A stretch of 7,145 nt of DNA from CAZUZD01 sp964624465 (GTDB lineage Bacteria > Planctomycetota > Planctomycetia > Isosphaerales > Isosphaeraceae): assembly GCA_964624465.1 (NCBI GenBank), contig CAZUZD010000307.1, positions 1 to 7,145 on the forward strand, in the 5' to 3' direction. Below the pieces are notes generated by a model. The model had not been told where the DNA came from and searched no databases. It saw only the letters and a list, made by a program, of their open reading frames with translations. Positions 1-6,384 of the stretch are shown in pieces (position 1 is the stretch's first letter; each line of letters begins with the position of its first letter). Made by a program: the position numbers and the translations under genes.

Positions 1-654
1 GTCCGCGGTGTCGAGCGCCGGGAGCTGGAGGCCGGGGTCGTGGCGCACGGCCGGCTCGGGGTCGAGGCCCCGTACCTGGCCGCGATCGACCCGCTGGGCG
101 GCGGCCCCGAGGCGGCCCCGGCCGCCGGTGCCAGCGCCACCGGGACCGCCAGCCGCAAGGCCAGCAGCAAGGCCCGCAAGGCCGCCGAGGAGGCGCCCTC
201 CGGCCCCGAGCGGAGCCTCGCCGGCCTCCTGACCGAGCAGCTCGGCCAGGCCGCCGTCGCCGCCGGCGGCAAGGCCCCCCGCTGGCTGGCCGAGGGCCTG
301 GGCGCCGCGCTCGCCGCCGCCGTCGAGCCCCGCAGCGCCTACTATGCCCGGCTCCGCCAGACCGCCGCCGAGCAGTACCAGCTCGGCTGGTCGGCGCGGG
401 CGACCGAGGCCCTGGGCGACCAGGGCGCGCCCGAGACCCTGCGCGCCATCGGCCTGAGCCTCTTCGACTGGCTCTCGGCCGACCCGGCGGCCCGGACCCG
501 GCTGCCGCTGCTGGTGCGCGGGCTCTGCACCCAGGGCGGGGCCCGGATCGATGACCTGATCCGCGACGGCTACGACGGCGTCACCCGCGACGAATTCCTG
601 GCCCTCTGGGGCCAGTCCGTCGCCGGCCGCTCGGGCGCCGGCCGCCGCCGCTGA
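1..654 (+). CDS. C-terminal part of a peptidase_MA/DUF1570-like protein (5' end outside window)
   Basis: The reading frame is open from the first base to TGA at 652-654, so the start lies upstream and 217 residues are visible. The first half is a low-complexity Ala/Gly/Lys/Ser linker (about 112-200). After it comes LAGLLTEQLGQAAV, then PRWLAEGLG (277-303), and an alpha-helical tail with LFDWLSADP and a closing DEFLALWG. That order (helix, WLxEG, helical repeats, short DE(x)W-like end) is how gluzincin peptidases of the peptidase_MA/DUF1570 kind finish, where the WLxEG Glu is the third zinc ligand. Here the place expected for HELGH reads EQLGQ (235-249), so zinc binding is probably lost; the WLAEG Glu is kept. 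The family assignment is inferred from motif order only; it could be an unrelated planctomycete hypothetical. The next gene begins 334 bases downstream, so they are probably separate transcripts. Confidence 0.75.
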   Translation, partial: VRGVERRELEAGVVAHGRLGVEAPYLAAIDPLGGGPEAAPAAGASATGTASRKASSKARKAAEEAPSGPERSLAGLLTEQLGQAAVAAGGKAPRWLAEGLGAALAAAVEPRSAYYARLRQTAAEQYQLGWSARATEALGDQGAPETLRAIGLSLFDWLSADPAARTRLPLLVRGLCTQGGARIDDLIRDGYDGVTRDEFLALWGQSVAGRSGAGRRR

Positions 655-988
655 GCCCGCCGCCCGCGCCACCGATCGGCCGCTTCCGGATCCGTCCCAG
701 GAGTCCGGCACGGCCGCGCCACCGGCACGATTCCCCCAGGCAGGCCCTTGCCCCGGCGCCAGGGTGCATGGTTGAATGCGCCGCCGGGGGAGCCGGGGCC
801 CGGGTGCGGCGGCGGCTACCGTGGCCGCGGCGAGTCGGTTATGGTGGTCGCATTTCCTCAAGATTGCCCTGTCCGCAGGGTTTACCACCGGGTGCCGGCC
901 ATGAGGGCGGCCCGCGTGGGGGCGACGGCCGTCGGGGCCAGGCGTCGCGCCGGGGCAGGGTGGGTTGTCAGGACGGAGGACGGCATCG
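655..988. other. Intergenic leader before the surface-protein gene
   Basis: No convincing gene is seen here; the short open frames are GC-rich chance ORFs. One small hairpin stands out: CCCTG (867-871), UNCG-type loop TCCG, CAGGG (876-880), about 109 bases before the next start. No promoter with both -35 and -10 elements could be recognised, and no terminator with a T run follows the upstream gene. Confidence 0.5.
975..980 (+). promoter_or_regulatory. Shine-Dalgarno site deciding the start at 989
   Basis: GGAGGA lies 8 bases before ATG 989. It favours that ATG over an in-frame TTG at 965, which would add eight residues and would place this SD inside the coding region. Confidence 0.75.
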
Positions 989-3900
989 ATGAGTCGCGCA
1001 ACCGGTCGGTCGGGTCAGTCACGGCGTCGTCGCCATGCGCACGCCCCTCGGGTCGAATCGCTGGAGGGGCGGCAATTGCTGGCCACCTTCACGGTGACCG
1101 GCACCGGCGATAGCGGGCCCGGCACGTTCCGGCAGGCGATCCTCGATGCGAACTCGACGTCGGGCCCCGACACGATCGCCTTCAACATCGCCGGCACGGG
1201 GGTGCGGACGATCGCGCCGACCTCGGCGCTGCCGGACATCACCGACCCGGTGACGATCGACGGCTTCACGCAGCCCGGTTCGAGCGCCAACACCCTGACG
1301 GCCGGCAGCAACGCCGTGCTGCTGGTGGCGACGCCGGTGCCGGCGATCAGCGGCGGGTCGAGCCTGGTGCGCGGGCTGGTGATCACCGGCGGCGGCGTGG
1401 TGCTCAAGGGCCAGGGCAACAACCGGGTCGAGGGCAACTACATCGGCACCAACGCCGCGGGCACCTCGGCCCCCAGCCTCCAGCCCGGCTCGGCGCCCCA
1501 GACGGGCATCACGGTGCAGTCGGCGAACAACTCGATCGGCGGCACCACGCCGCAGACCCGCAACCTGATCTCGGGCAACAACAGCATCGGCGTGCTGATC
1601 ACCGCCGGGGCCACCGGCACCCAGGTGCGGGGCAACTACATCGGCACCGACCTGACCGGCGCCAAGGCCCTGCCCAACGGCCGCGGCGTGGTGATCGACA
1701 ACGGCTCGACGAACCTGATCGGCGGCACCGACCCGGGCGCCGGCAACGTGATTGCGGGCAACGCCAGCTACGGCATCGACCTGGGGGCCACCGAGGCCAG
1801 CGCCGTGGTGCTGAACAACTCGGTGACGGGCAACCTGATCGGCCTGAAGGTCGGCGGCACCGAGGCGCTCGGCAACGGCGCCGGAGTGATCATCGGCAAG
1901 GCGACCGGCACGGTCGTGGGCGGCGAGGCGACGAACTCGCGGAACGTGATCGCCGGCAACACGCAGGGCGGCCTGGGCATCTTCGGGTCGACCAGCACGA
2001 CGGTGCAGGGCAACTTCATCGGCACCGATGTCAGCGGCAGCCAGGCCACCGGCAGCCAGATCGTGGGCATCTCGGTCCAGCAGGGCAACTCGAACCTCTT
2101 GATCGGCGGCATCACGACCGCGACCCGCAACGTGATCTCGGGCAACACCGGGCCCGGCGTGTTCCTCTCGGGCGCCGGCACCGGCGTGCTGATCAAGGGG
2201 AACTTCATCGGCGTGCGCGCCGACAGCAGCGGGCCGCTGGGCAACGGCGGCGCCGGCGTCGACCTGGCCAGCTCGACCGGCGTGAACATCGGCGGGCTCT
2301 CGACGGCCGAGGGCAACGTGATCGCGTTCAACCGCGGCACCGGCGTGCTGATCCGCTCGGGCAACAAGAACCCGATCCTCTCGAACGCGATCGTCAGCAA
2401 CGGGGCGCTTGGCATCGACCTGGTCGCCAGCACCTCGGCGACGACCACGATCTCCGGCGACGGCCCGACCCCCAACGACACCGGCGACGGCGACACCGGG
2501 GGCAACGACCTGCTGAACTTCCCGGTGCTCGGGCGGGTGACGACGGTCAACAACACCGTCACCGTCAACGGCACCTACACCGGGGCGCCCAACACCAGCT
2601 ACCTGCTCCAGTTCTTCATCAACGACTTCGCCGACCCGACTGGCTACGGCCAGGGCGGCGCCCTGCTGGGCCAGGTGGAGGTGACGACCAACGCCCAGGG
2701 CCAGGCGACCTTCGCCCCCGCGCTGCCGGGTGCCATCACCCTGGGCCAGGTCGTCACGGCCACCGCCACCGACACGACCAACGGCAACACCTCCGAGTTC
2801 TCGATCGGCTCGCCGTTCACGACCACCAGCGAGTCGGCGCTCTCGGTGGCGATCGCCACGCCGAGCGACACGATCGTCGCCGGCCAGACGCTGACGTACA
2901 CCGTGGGCGTCAAGAACGACGGCCCGAGCCCGGCGACGAACGTCGACCTGATCTTCGGTCTGCCGCCGGGCACCGTCGTCGTCTCGGCCACGCCCAGCCA
3001 GGGCACCGCCTCGACGACGACCCCCGGCACCGTGAACATGGCCGTGGGCAACCTGGCCGTCGGCGCCACCGCCACCATGACGGTCGTCGTGCGGCCCACC
3101 ACCCCCGGCACCCTGCTGGCGCGGGCGCTGACCTACGGCGGCCAGTCGGACACCGACCCGACGACCAACGCCACCACCAAGACGATCACCGTGACGGCCG
3201 GCCCCGACGTGAGCATCACCGGCTCGGCCAGCCCGCAGTCGGTGTCGGTGGGGCAGAACATCACCTACACCTACGTGGTCCGGAACACGAGCACCACCTC
3301 GGGCGCCAGCAACGTCACGTTCCGCACGGTGCCGGTGCCGGCCAACGCCGCCCTGGTCTCGGCCGTCAGCACGCAGGGCACCGTCTCCGGCGCCGACGGC
3401 GCGGTGGTGGTCAACATCGGCTCGCTGGCCGCCGGCGCCAGCGCCACGGTGACGATCGTGCTCAAGGCCAACGCCGCCGGGGTCTTCGGCCTGCCGGCCG
3501 GCGTGAGCCTGCAGGAGCTGGACCCGAACCCGGCGAACAACACGACCGACGCCTCGGCCGTCGCCGTCGGCGTGCCCGACCTGGTCGTGCAGGTACGGGC
3601 CAACCCGCTGGAGGCGCAGCCCGGCCAGCCATTCACCTTCGTGGTGACGGTCACGAACTCCGGGCCGGGCGTCGCCACCGGTGTCGGCGTCCGCGCCGAC
3701 CTGCTGCCCGGCGGGACCATCCGCACCGCGAACGCCAGCCAGGGCTCCGCCAGCATCAACGGCACCGTGGTCATCGGCCAGCTCGGCACCCTGGCCCCCG
3801 GCGCCAGCGCCACGATCACGCTGGTCGCCGTGCCGCAGTCGACGACCGCGGCCGCCGGCGTGCAGGCCGGGGCCATCGCCGCCGAGCCCGAGGCGAACAC

Positions 3901-4600
3901 CGGCAACAACTTCGCGGGCGCGGCGGTCAACATCACCGCCACCCCCGGGGTGGCGACGACCGTCGGCGGCCAGCAGGCGGTGCTGGGGCAGGGCGTGGTC
4001 GCCGGCTACGTCCTCGGGTTCACGGGCCCGCTGAACCCCGCCCGCGCCGCCAACCCCGCCGCCTACAAGCTGATCGGGCCCGGTAAGGACGGCCTCTTCG
4101 GCACCGGCGACGACGTGAACATCGCGGTCGGCTCGGCCACCTACGACCCGGTCAACTTCAAGGTCGTGGTCGTGCCCCGCACCCGGATCCGCCAGGACGA
4201 CTTCGTGCAGCTGATCGTCGACGGCACCACCACCAACGCCGTGCTCACCACCGCCGGCCTGCCGATCGACGGCGACCGCAACGGCCTGTTCGGCGGCAAC
4301 TACATCACCGTCGTCGGCCGCGGCCGACGGCTCGGCTACTTCGACTCGACCGGCGACCTGGTCCAGATCACCATGAGCGGACCCGGCAACTTCGAGATGA
4401 CCCTCGACGCCCGCGGCGAGGCCACCGCCCTGGTCATCTACGACGGCGTGCCCGGCCGCTCGACCCTCCGGGGCACCGTGAAGCGGAGTCGCAACGGCGG
4501 CGACAACATCACCGCGCTGCCCCTGGTCGTCGGCCTGAACCGGGTCACCAACCGGCTCGCCACGCCGCCGTTCCTCATCGGCACGGTCATCAACACCTGA
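989..4600 (+). CDS. Large beta-helix/DUF11 surface or secreted protein with LEPR-XLL-like N-terminus
   Basis: 1203 residues. Residues 1-22 are rich in Arg and His; 22-32 read VESLEGRQLLA, a variant of the planctomycetal LEPR-XLL motif found at the N-terminus of exported proteins. No classical hydrophobic signal peptide or membrane segment follows. Residues about 33-480 form a right-handed parallel beta-helix, with GNYIGT/GNFIGT and NVIAGN/NVISGN turns recurring. Residues 495-513 carry an Asp-rich, probably calcium-binding PNDTGDGDTGGND stretch ending NFPVL, followed by an Ig-like domain (about 517-610). Three DUF11-type beta-sandwich repeats lie at about 615-737, 738-860 and 861-985, each with an N-terminal VxxGQxxTY/F-type strand. 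The C-terminal region (986-1203) has DGLFGTGDD (1034) and DGDRNGLFGGNY (1094), again calcium-loop-like. I see no Cys and no Trp, and no LPXTG or PEP-CTERM sorting tail. The likely role is adhesion or cell-envelope structure; the ligand is unknown. The beta-helix could bind or cleave polysaccharide, but no catalytic residues are recognisable. Confidence 0.95.
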   Translation: MSRATGRSGQSRRRRHAHAPRVESLEGRQLLATFTVTGTGDSGPGTFRQAILDANSTSGPDTIAFNIAGTGVRTIAPTSALPDITDPVTIDGFTQPGSSANTLTAGSNAVLLVATPVPAISGGSSLVRGLVITGGGVVLKGQGNNRVEGNYIGTNAAGTSAPSLQPGSAPQTGITVQSANNSIGGTTPQTRNLISGNNSIGVLITAGATGTQVRGNYIGTDLTGAKALPNGRGVVIDNGSTNLIGGTDPGAGNVIAGNASYGIDLGATEASAVVLNNSVTGNLIGLKVGGTEALGNGAGVIIGKATGTVVGGEATNSRNVIAGNTQGGLGIFGSTSTTVQGNFIGTDVSGSQATGSQIVGISVQQGNSNLLIGGITTATRNVISGNTGPGVFLSGAGTGVLIKGNFIGVRADSSGPLGNGGAGVDLASSTGVNIGGLSTAEGNVIAFNRGTGVLIRSGNKNPILSNAIVSNGALGIDLVASTSATTTISGDGPTPNDTGDGDTGGNDLLNFPVLGRVTTVNNTVTVNGTYTGAPNTSYLLQFFINDFADPTGYGQGGALLGQVEVTTNAQGQATFAPALPGAITLGQVVTATATDTTNGNTSEFSIGSPFTTTSESALSVAIATPSDTIVAGQTLTYTVGVKNDGPSPATNVDLIFGLPPGTVVVSATPSQGTASTTTPGTVNMAVGNLAVGATATMTVVVRPTTPGTLLARALTYGGQSDTDPTTNATTKTITVTAGPDVSITGSASPQSVSVGQNITYTYVVRNTSTTSGASNVTFRTVPVPANAALVSAVSTQGTVSGADGAVVVNIGSLAAGASATVTIVLKANAAGVFGLPAGVSLQELDPNPANNTTDASAVAVGVPDLVVQVRANPLEAQPGQPFTFVVTVTNSGPGVATGVGVRADLLPGGTIRTANASQGSASINGTVVIGQLGTLAPGASATITLVAVPQSTTAAAGVQAGAIAAEPEANTGNNFAGAAVNITATPGVATTVGGQQAVLGQGVVAGYVLGFTGPLNPARAANPAAYKLIGPGKDGLFGTGDDVNIAVGSATYDPVNFKVVVVPRTRIRQDDFVQLIVDGTTTNAVLTTAGLPIDGDRNGLFGGNYITVVGRGRRLGYFDSTGDLVQITMSGPGNFEMTLDARGEATALVIYDGVPGRSTLRGTVKRSRNGGDNITALPLVVGLNRVTNRLATPPFLIGTVINT
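1433..2386 (+). repeat. Five in-frame beta-helix repeat units (60-66 codons)
   Basis: The codons for G-N-(Y/L/F)-I-G begin at 1433, 1631, 1829, 2009 and 2198, i.e. spacings of 198, 198, 180 and 189 bases. Each unit also carries an IGG(T) turn and an N-(L/V)-I-(S/A)-G-N turn, consistent with about three beta-helix coils per unit. The last unit ends approximately where the NVIAFN coil and its successor finish; that boundary is approximate. The units are diverged, suggesting old internal duplication rather than recent expansion. Confidence 0.8.
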
Positions 4601-4616
4601 GCCCTCGGGCCACCTT

Positions 4617-4639
4617 CCGGGGACCGGCCGGATCCCCGG
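4617..4639 (+). terminator. Hairpin after the surface-protein gene, possible weak terminator
   Basis: CCGGGGA (4617-4623) pairs with TCCCCGG (4633-4639), a 7-bp stem with a 9-base loop, 17 bases after the stop codon. Only TT follows before mixed sequence, so it is a poor intrinsic terminator. It abuts the -35 element of the next promoter. Confidence 0.4.
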
Positions 4640-4668
4640 TTGATCTGGCTGGCCGGCGCGCCTATAGT
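4640..4668 (+). promoter_or_regulatory. Sigma70-type promoter
   Basis: TTGATC (4640-4645) and TATAGT (4663-4668) are separated by exactly 17 bases. The -10 matches the consensus at 5 of 6 positions and the -35 at 4 of 6. In such GC-rich sequence this is the best promoter in the window. Transcription would start near 4675, after the surface-protein gene and about 670 bases before aroF, so its product is the intergenic segment described next. Confidence 0.6.
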
Positions 4669-4792
4669 GAGATCGTCGCCGTGGGGCACACTCCCGCGGT
4701 GGACTCGGGTCGCACGCAACGTGGTGCGACGGACTGAAGCCCACCCCTGCTCGAGGCTGGACTCCGGTATGGCTGGGAAGTCTCATCCGAAG

Positions 4793-4802
4793 GGAGGTGA
4801 TC
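4793..4802 (+). promoter_or_regulatory. Extended Shine-Dalgarno, GGAGGTGATC
   Basis: These ten bases are complementary to the usual bacterial 16S rRNA 3' end (GATCACCTCC), far more than a typical SD core. The GGAGG core is 7 bases from GTG 4805. Chance occurrence of a ten-base exact match in this short segment is unlikely, which argues that ribosomes bind here. Confidence 0.5.
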
Positions 4803-4804
4803 AC

Positions 4805-4837
4805 GTGTGTAGTGACAACCAGAGGCGGCTCGCCTGA
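4805..4837 (+). CDS. Ten-codon ORF behind the extended SD (MCSDNQRRLA)
   Basis: GTG 4805 to TGA 4835-4837 encodes MCSDNQRRLA. It is supported mainly by the ideal SD and spacing. Its last codons and stop lie in the AGGCG/CGCCT hairpin and are followed at once by the 8-bp hairpin at 4844-4862, an arrangement seen in leader peptides. It contains no Trp, Phe or Tyr, so it does not look like an aromatic-amino-acid sensor. An in-frame ATG at 4769 would give a 22-residue version but lacks an SD. A second open frame overlaps: GTG 4797 or GTG 4812 to TAG 4877, ending in a basic RRVARRASRI stretch; its starts are badly spaced from the SD. No function is assigned. Confidence 0.3.
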   Translation: MCSDNQRRLA

Positions 4838-4910
4838 GGGCGGCCGACGGGTTGCCCGTCGGGCAAGCCGCATCTAGTCGCATCGCACTTCCGATAGAGC
4901 GATCGGCGAG

Positions 4911-4953
4911 CTCGGTCGGGATCGGTCCGCCGGTCCCGACCGGGCGTATATTT
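4911..4953 (+). terminator. Candidate intrinsic terminator
   Basis: CTCGGTCGGGA (4911-4921) pairs with TCCCGACCGGG (4934-4944): nine Watson-Crick pairs plus one G-U and one further G-C pair, with a 12-base loop. It is followed by CGTATATTT, a weak U-rich tail. It would end the transcript begun near 4675. The TATATT at 4947-4952 could instead be a -10 box, but no -35 is seen at the right distance. Confidence 0.45.
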
Positions 4954-4999
4954 CCGGACCCCTGAATCCCATTCCGTCCTGCATCGATCCGATCTCTCG

Positions 5000-5161
5000 A
5001 TGGCCCGAGCCCGAACCATGACCCCGAGCGTCATCGCCACCTCCGGTCTTCGCCCCGCCCCGATCCGGGTCGGCGGTCGTCGGCTGCGCGGCTGGTGGTC
5101 GGGCTCGTATCGGTTTACCGGGGTGTTTACCGCCGGTCGCCGGGCCGCGGGTGCCGCCTAA
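5000..5161 (+). CDS. Putative aromatic-rich leader peptide of aroF (53 aa)
   Basis: ATG 5000 to TAA 5159-5161 encodes 53 residues; a second in-frame ATG lies at 5018. The N-terminal half is Arg/Ala/Pro-rich. Residues 31-43 read GWWSGSYRFTGVF, giving two Trp, one Tyr and two Phe in 12 codons (5093-5128), while the rest of the ORF has no aromatic residue. The stop codon sits in the loop of a stem (5147-5171), and a strong terminator-like hairpin follows 25 bases later. The next gene is DAHP synthase, whose pathway makes exactly these three amino acids. This is the layout expected of a leader peptide for ribosome-mediated attenuation. Against it: no SD is visible before either ATG, the ORF is long for a leader peptide, and a GC-rich frame of this size can occur by chance. 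The GTTTACCG direct repeat (5113-5120, 5125-5132) encodes part of the Phe region. Confidence 0.35.
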   Translation: MARARTMTPSVIATSGLRPAPIRVGGRRLRGWWSGSYRFTGVFTAGRRAAGAA

Positions 5162-5171
5162 GAGCACCCGC
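5147..5171 (+). promoter_or_regulatory. Hairpin spanning the leader-ORF stop codon
   Basis: GCGGGTGC (5147-5154) pairs perfectly with GCACCCGC (5164-5171) around a 9-base loop containing the TAA at 5159-5161. A second helix, GGGTGTTT (5121-5128) with AGACACCC (5179-5186, one G-U), could enclose it. CCGGGCC (5140-5146) could alternatively pair with GGCC(C)CGG (5190-5197) in the 5' arm of the next hairpin, which would make a competing antiterminator. Confidence 0.4.
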
Positions 5172-5186
5172 CACACCAAGACACCC

Positions 5187-5240
5187 AGAGGCCCCGGGGA
5201 CCCGCCGCCAAGGTCGGTCCCCGGGGCCTCTGTTCGTTTC
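5187..5240 (+). terminator. Perfect 16-bp hairpin with T-rich tail upstream of aroF
   Basis: The 16 bases at 5187-5202 (AGAGGCCCCGGGGACC) are the exact reverse complement of 5216-5231. The loop is 13 bases, and GTTCGTTTC follows. The position, 110 bases before the aroF start, means it must either terminate an upstream transcript or act as an attenuator within the aroF leader. The T tail is interrupted, so termination may be partial. This is the strongest stem in the 748-base spacer. Confidence 0.65.
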
Positions 5241-5333
5241 GCGACCGCCCCCCGTCGGGGCGTCGCGTCGCAGCGACCCGACCCGGTCGCCCCCGCCCGC
5301 GGGGGTGGCCACGGTCCCGCCTCTTTGCCGCCC

Positions 5334-5340
5334 GGAGGAG
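5334..5340 (+). promoter_or_regulatory. Shine-Dalgarno site deciding the aroF start
   Basis: GGAGGAG lies 8 bases before GTG 5349. The frame stays open upstream to about 5151, but that would put the terminator-like hairpin and this SD inside the coding region, and the protein from 5349 already starts exactly like the family. Confidence 0.85.
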
Positions 5341-5348
5341 CTTTCGCC

Positions 5349-6362
5349 GTGATCGTCGTGATGAAGCCTGACGCGTCCCAGTCGCAGATCGACCACATGG
5401 TCGCCCACATCGGTAGCCTGGGGATGCGGGCCCAGGTGATCCAGGGGACCCACCAGACGGTCATCGCCGCCATCGGCGAGGAGCGCGTCGGCCTGGTCGA
5501 GGCGCTCGAGCCCGCCGAAGGAGTCGAGAAGGTGTTGCCGATCATGGCGCCCTACAAGCGGGCCAGCTCCGAGCTCAAGAGCGAGCGGTCGGTCGTCAAG
5601 GCCCTCGACCTGGTCGTCGGTGGCACCAGGATCGCGGTCATCGCCGGGCCCTGCTCGGTCGAGGACGAGGCCCAGATCATCGGCCTGGCGCGGCAGCTCC
5701 GCGAGCGGGGCGCCACCGGCCTCCGCGGCGGCGCGTTCAAGCCCCGCACCAGCCCGTACAGCTTCCAGGGCCACAAGGAGGACGGGCTCAAGATGCTCGC
5801 CGCCGCCCGCGACGCCACCGGCCTGGCGATCGTCACCGAGGTGATGGCCCCCGAGCACGTGCCGCTGGTCGCCAGGTACGCCGACGTGCTCCAGATCGGC
5901 GCCCGCAACATGCAGAACTACCAGCTCCTGCAGGCCGTCGGCGACGCCCGCAAGCCCGTCCTGCTGAAGCGCGGGATGGCCGCCACGATCGACGAGTTCC
6001 TGCTGGCCGCCGAGTACATCCTGGATCGCGGCAACCCCGACGTGATCCTCTGCGAGCGCGGGATCCGCTCGTTCGAGGACCACACCCGGTTCACCCTGCC
6101 GCTGGCCACGGTGCCGTACCTCAACGAGAAGAGCCACCTGCCGGTCGTGGTGGACCCCTCGCACGGCACCGGCAAGGCCAAGCTCGTGACCCCCATGGCC
6201 CGCGCCGCCATCGCCGCCGGCGCCGACGGCCTGATCATCGAGGTCCACGACGACCCCGAGCACGCCATGAGCGACGGCGCCCAGACCATCACCCCCGCCG
6301 CCTTCTCCGTGCTCATGACCCAGTGCCGCCGCATCGCCGAGGCCATGGACCGCACGCTCTGA
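5349..6362 (+). CDS. aroF: 3-deoxy-D-arabino-heptulosonate 7-phosphate (DAHP) synthase, type I-beta with N-terminal regulatory domain
   Basis: Cytoplasmic enzyme joining phosphoenolpyruvate and erythrose 4-phosphate, the first step of the shikimate pathway to Trp, Tyr, Phe and chorismate products. The GTG start gives 337 residues, nearly the length of the Thermotoga maritima enzyme (338, from memory), beginning (M)IVVMKPDAS. Residues 1 to about 65 are the ferredoxin-like/ACT-type regulatory domain; the rest is the TIM barrel. Visible motifs are IAGPCSVED, RGGAFKPRTSPYSFQG (126-141), QIGARNMQN (Arg186), KPVLLKRGM, ILCERGIRSFE and VDPSHGTGK. The metal ligands Cys102, His272, Glu298 and Asp309 fall at exactly the T. 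maritima positions, as do Arg126, Lys131 and Arg186, so catalysis should be intact. The residues recalled as contacting the feedback inhibitor Tyr (His29, Ser31) are Gln29 and Ile31 here. The gene stands alone, with a structured leader upstream and a convergent gene downstream. Confidence 0.98.
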   Translation: MIVVMKPDASQSQIDHMVAHIGSLGMRAQVIQGTHQTVIAAIGEERVGLVEALEPAEGVEKVLPIMAPYKRASSELKSERSVVKALDLVVGGTRIAVIAGPCSVEDEAQIIGLARQLRERGATGLRGGAFKPRTSPYSFQGHKEDGLKMLAAARDATGLAIVTEVMAPEHVPLVARYADVLQIGARNMQNYQLLQAVGDARKPVLLKRGMAATIDEFLLAAEYILDRGNPDVILCERGIRSFEDHTRFTLPLATVPYLNEKSHLPVVVDPSHGTGKAKLVTPMARAAIAAGADGLIIEVHDDPEHAMSDGAQTITPAAFSVLMTQCRRIAEAMDRTL

Positions 6363-6384
6363 GCCGATCGGCCCGACGGGAGAG

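Larger units (their letters stand above)
4675..4953 (+). ncRNA. Candidate structured small transcript
   Basis: The segment lies between a good promoter and a terminator-like hairpin and contains several stems. An 8-bp stem with two G-U pairs runs 4679-4686/4692-4699. A perfect 7-bp stem GTCGCAC/GTGCGAC is at 4709-4715/4724-4730. A short stem AGGCG/CGCCT is at 4823-4835. A perfect 8-bp stem CCGACGGG/CCCGTCGG with a 3-base loop is at 4844-4862, and CCGAT/ATCGG is at 4891-4906. I do not recognise a known riboswitch or housekeeping RNA. It may be a small RNA, a short-peptide mRNA, or a long leader for downstream genes if the terminator is read through. The 5' end is inferred from the promoter and the 3' end from the hairpin. 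Confidence 0.35.

Noticed and set aside
965..988. TTG start eight codons earlier for the surface protein
   Set aside because: ATG 989 has a well-spaced GGAGGA; the TTG has no SD.
748..1113. 121-codon + strand frame across the start of the surface-protein gene
   Set aside because: It overlaps the better-supported gene out of frame, has no SD and shows no recognisable domain.
1433..2386. Tandem DNA repeat or CRISPR-like array
   Set aside because: The periodicity is at protein level with variable unit length and diverged DNA; the units are coding beta-helix repeats.
4805..4837. Classical amino-acid attenuator reading of the ten-codon ORF
   Set aside because: The peptide has no repeated regulatory codons and no aromatic residue, and lies over 500 bases from aroF.
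1019..4873. 1284-codon open frame on the minus strand opposite the surface-protein gene
   Set aside because: It is a shadow of the GC-rich third positions of the real gene: its protein is Arg/Gly/His/Val/Asp-rich low complexity, it crosses the intergenic region, and it shows no domain, while the + strand shows clear repeats and domains.
4947..4952. TATATT as the -10 box of an aroF promoter
   Set aside because: There is no -35 match 16-18 bases upstream and it coincides with the tail of a hairpin; kept only as an alternative.
5151..5348. N-terminal extension of aroF by 66 codons
   Set aside because: It would place the 16-bp hairpin and the SD inside the coding region; the family N-terminus begins at 5349 with a good SD.
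5095..5352. 85-codon frame VGLVSVYRGVYRR... overlapping the aroF start
   Set aside because: It runs through both hairpins and the aroF SD, ends just inside aroF and has Pro/Arg-rich shadow composition; the 5000-5161 frame gives a more coherent picture.
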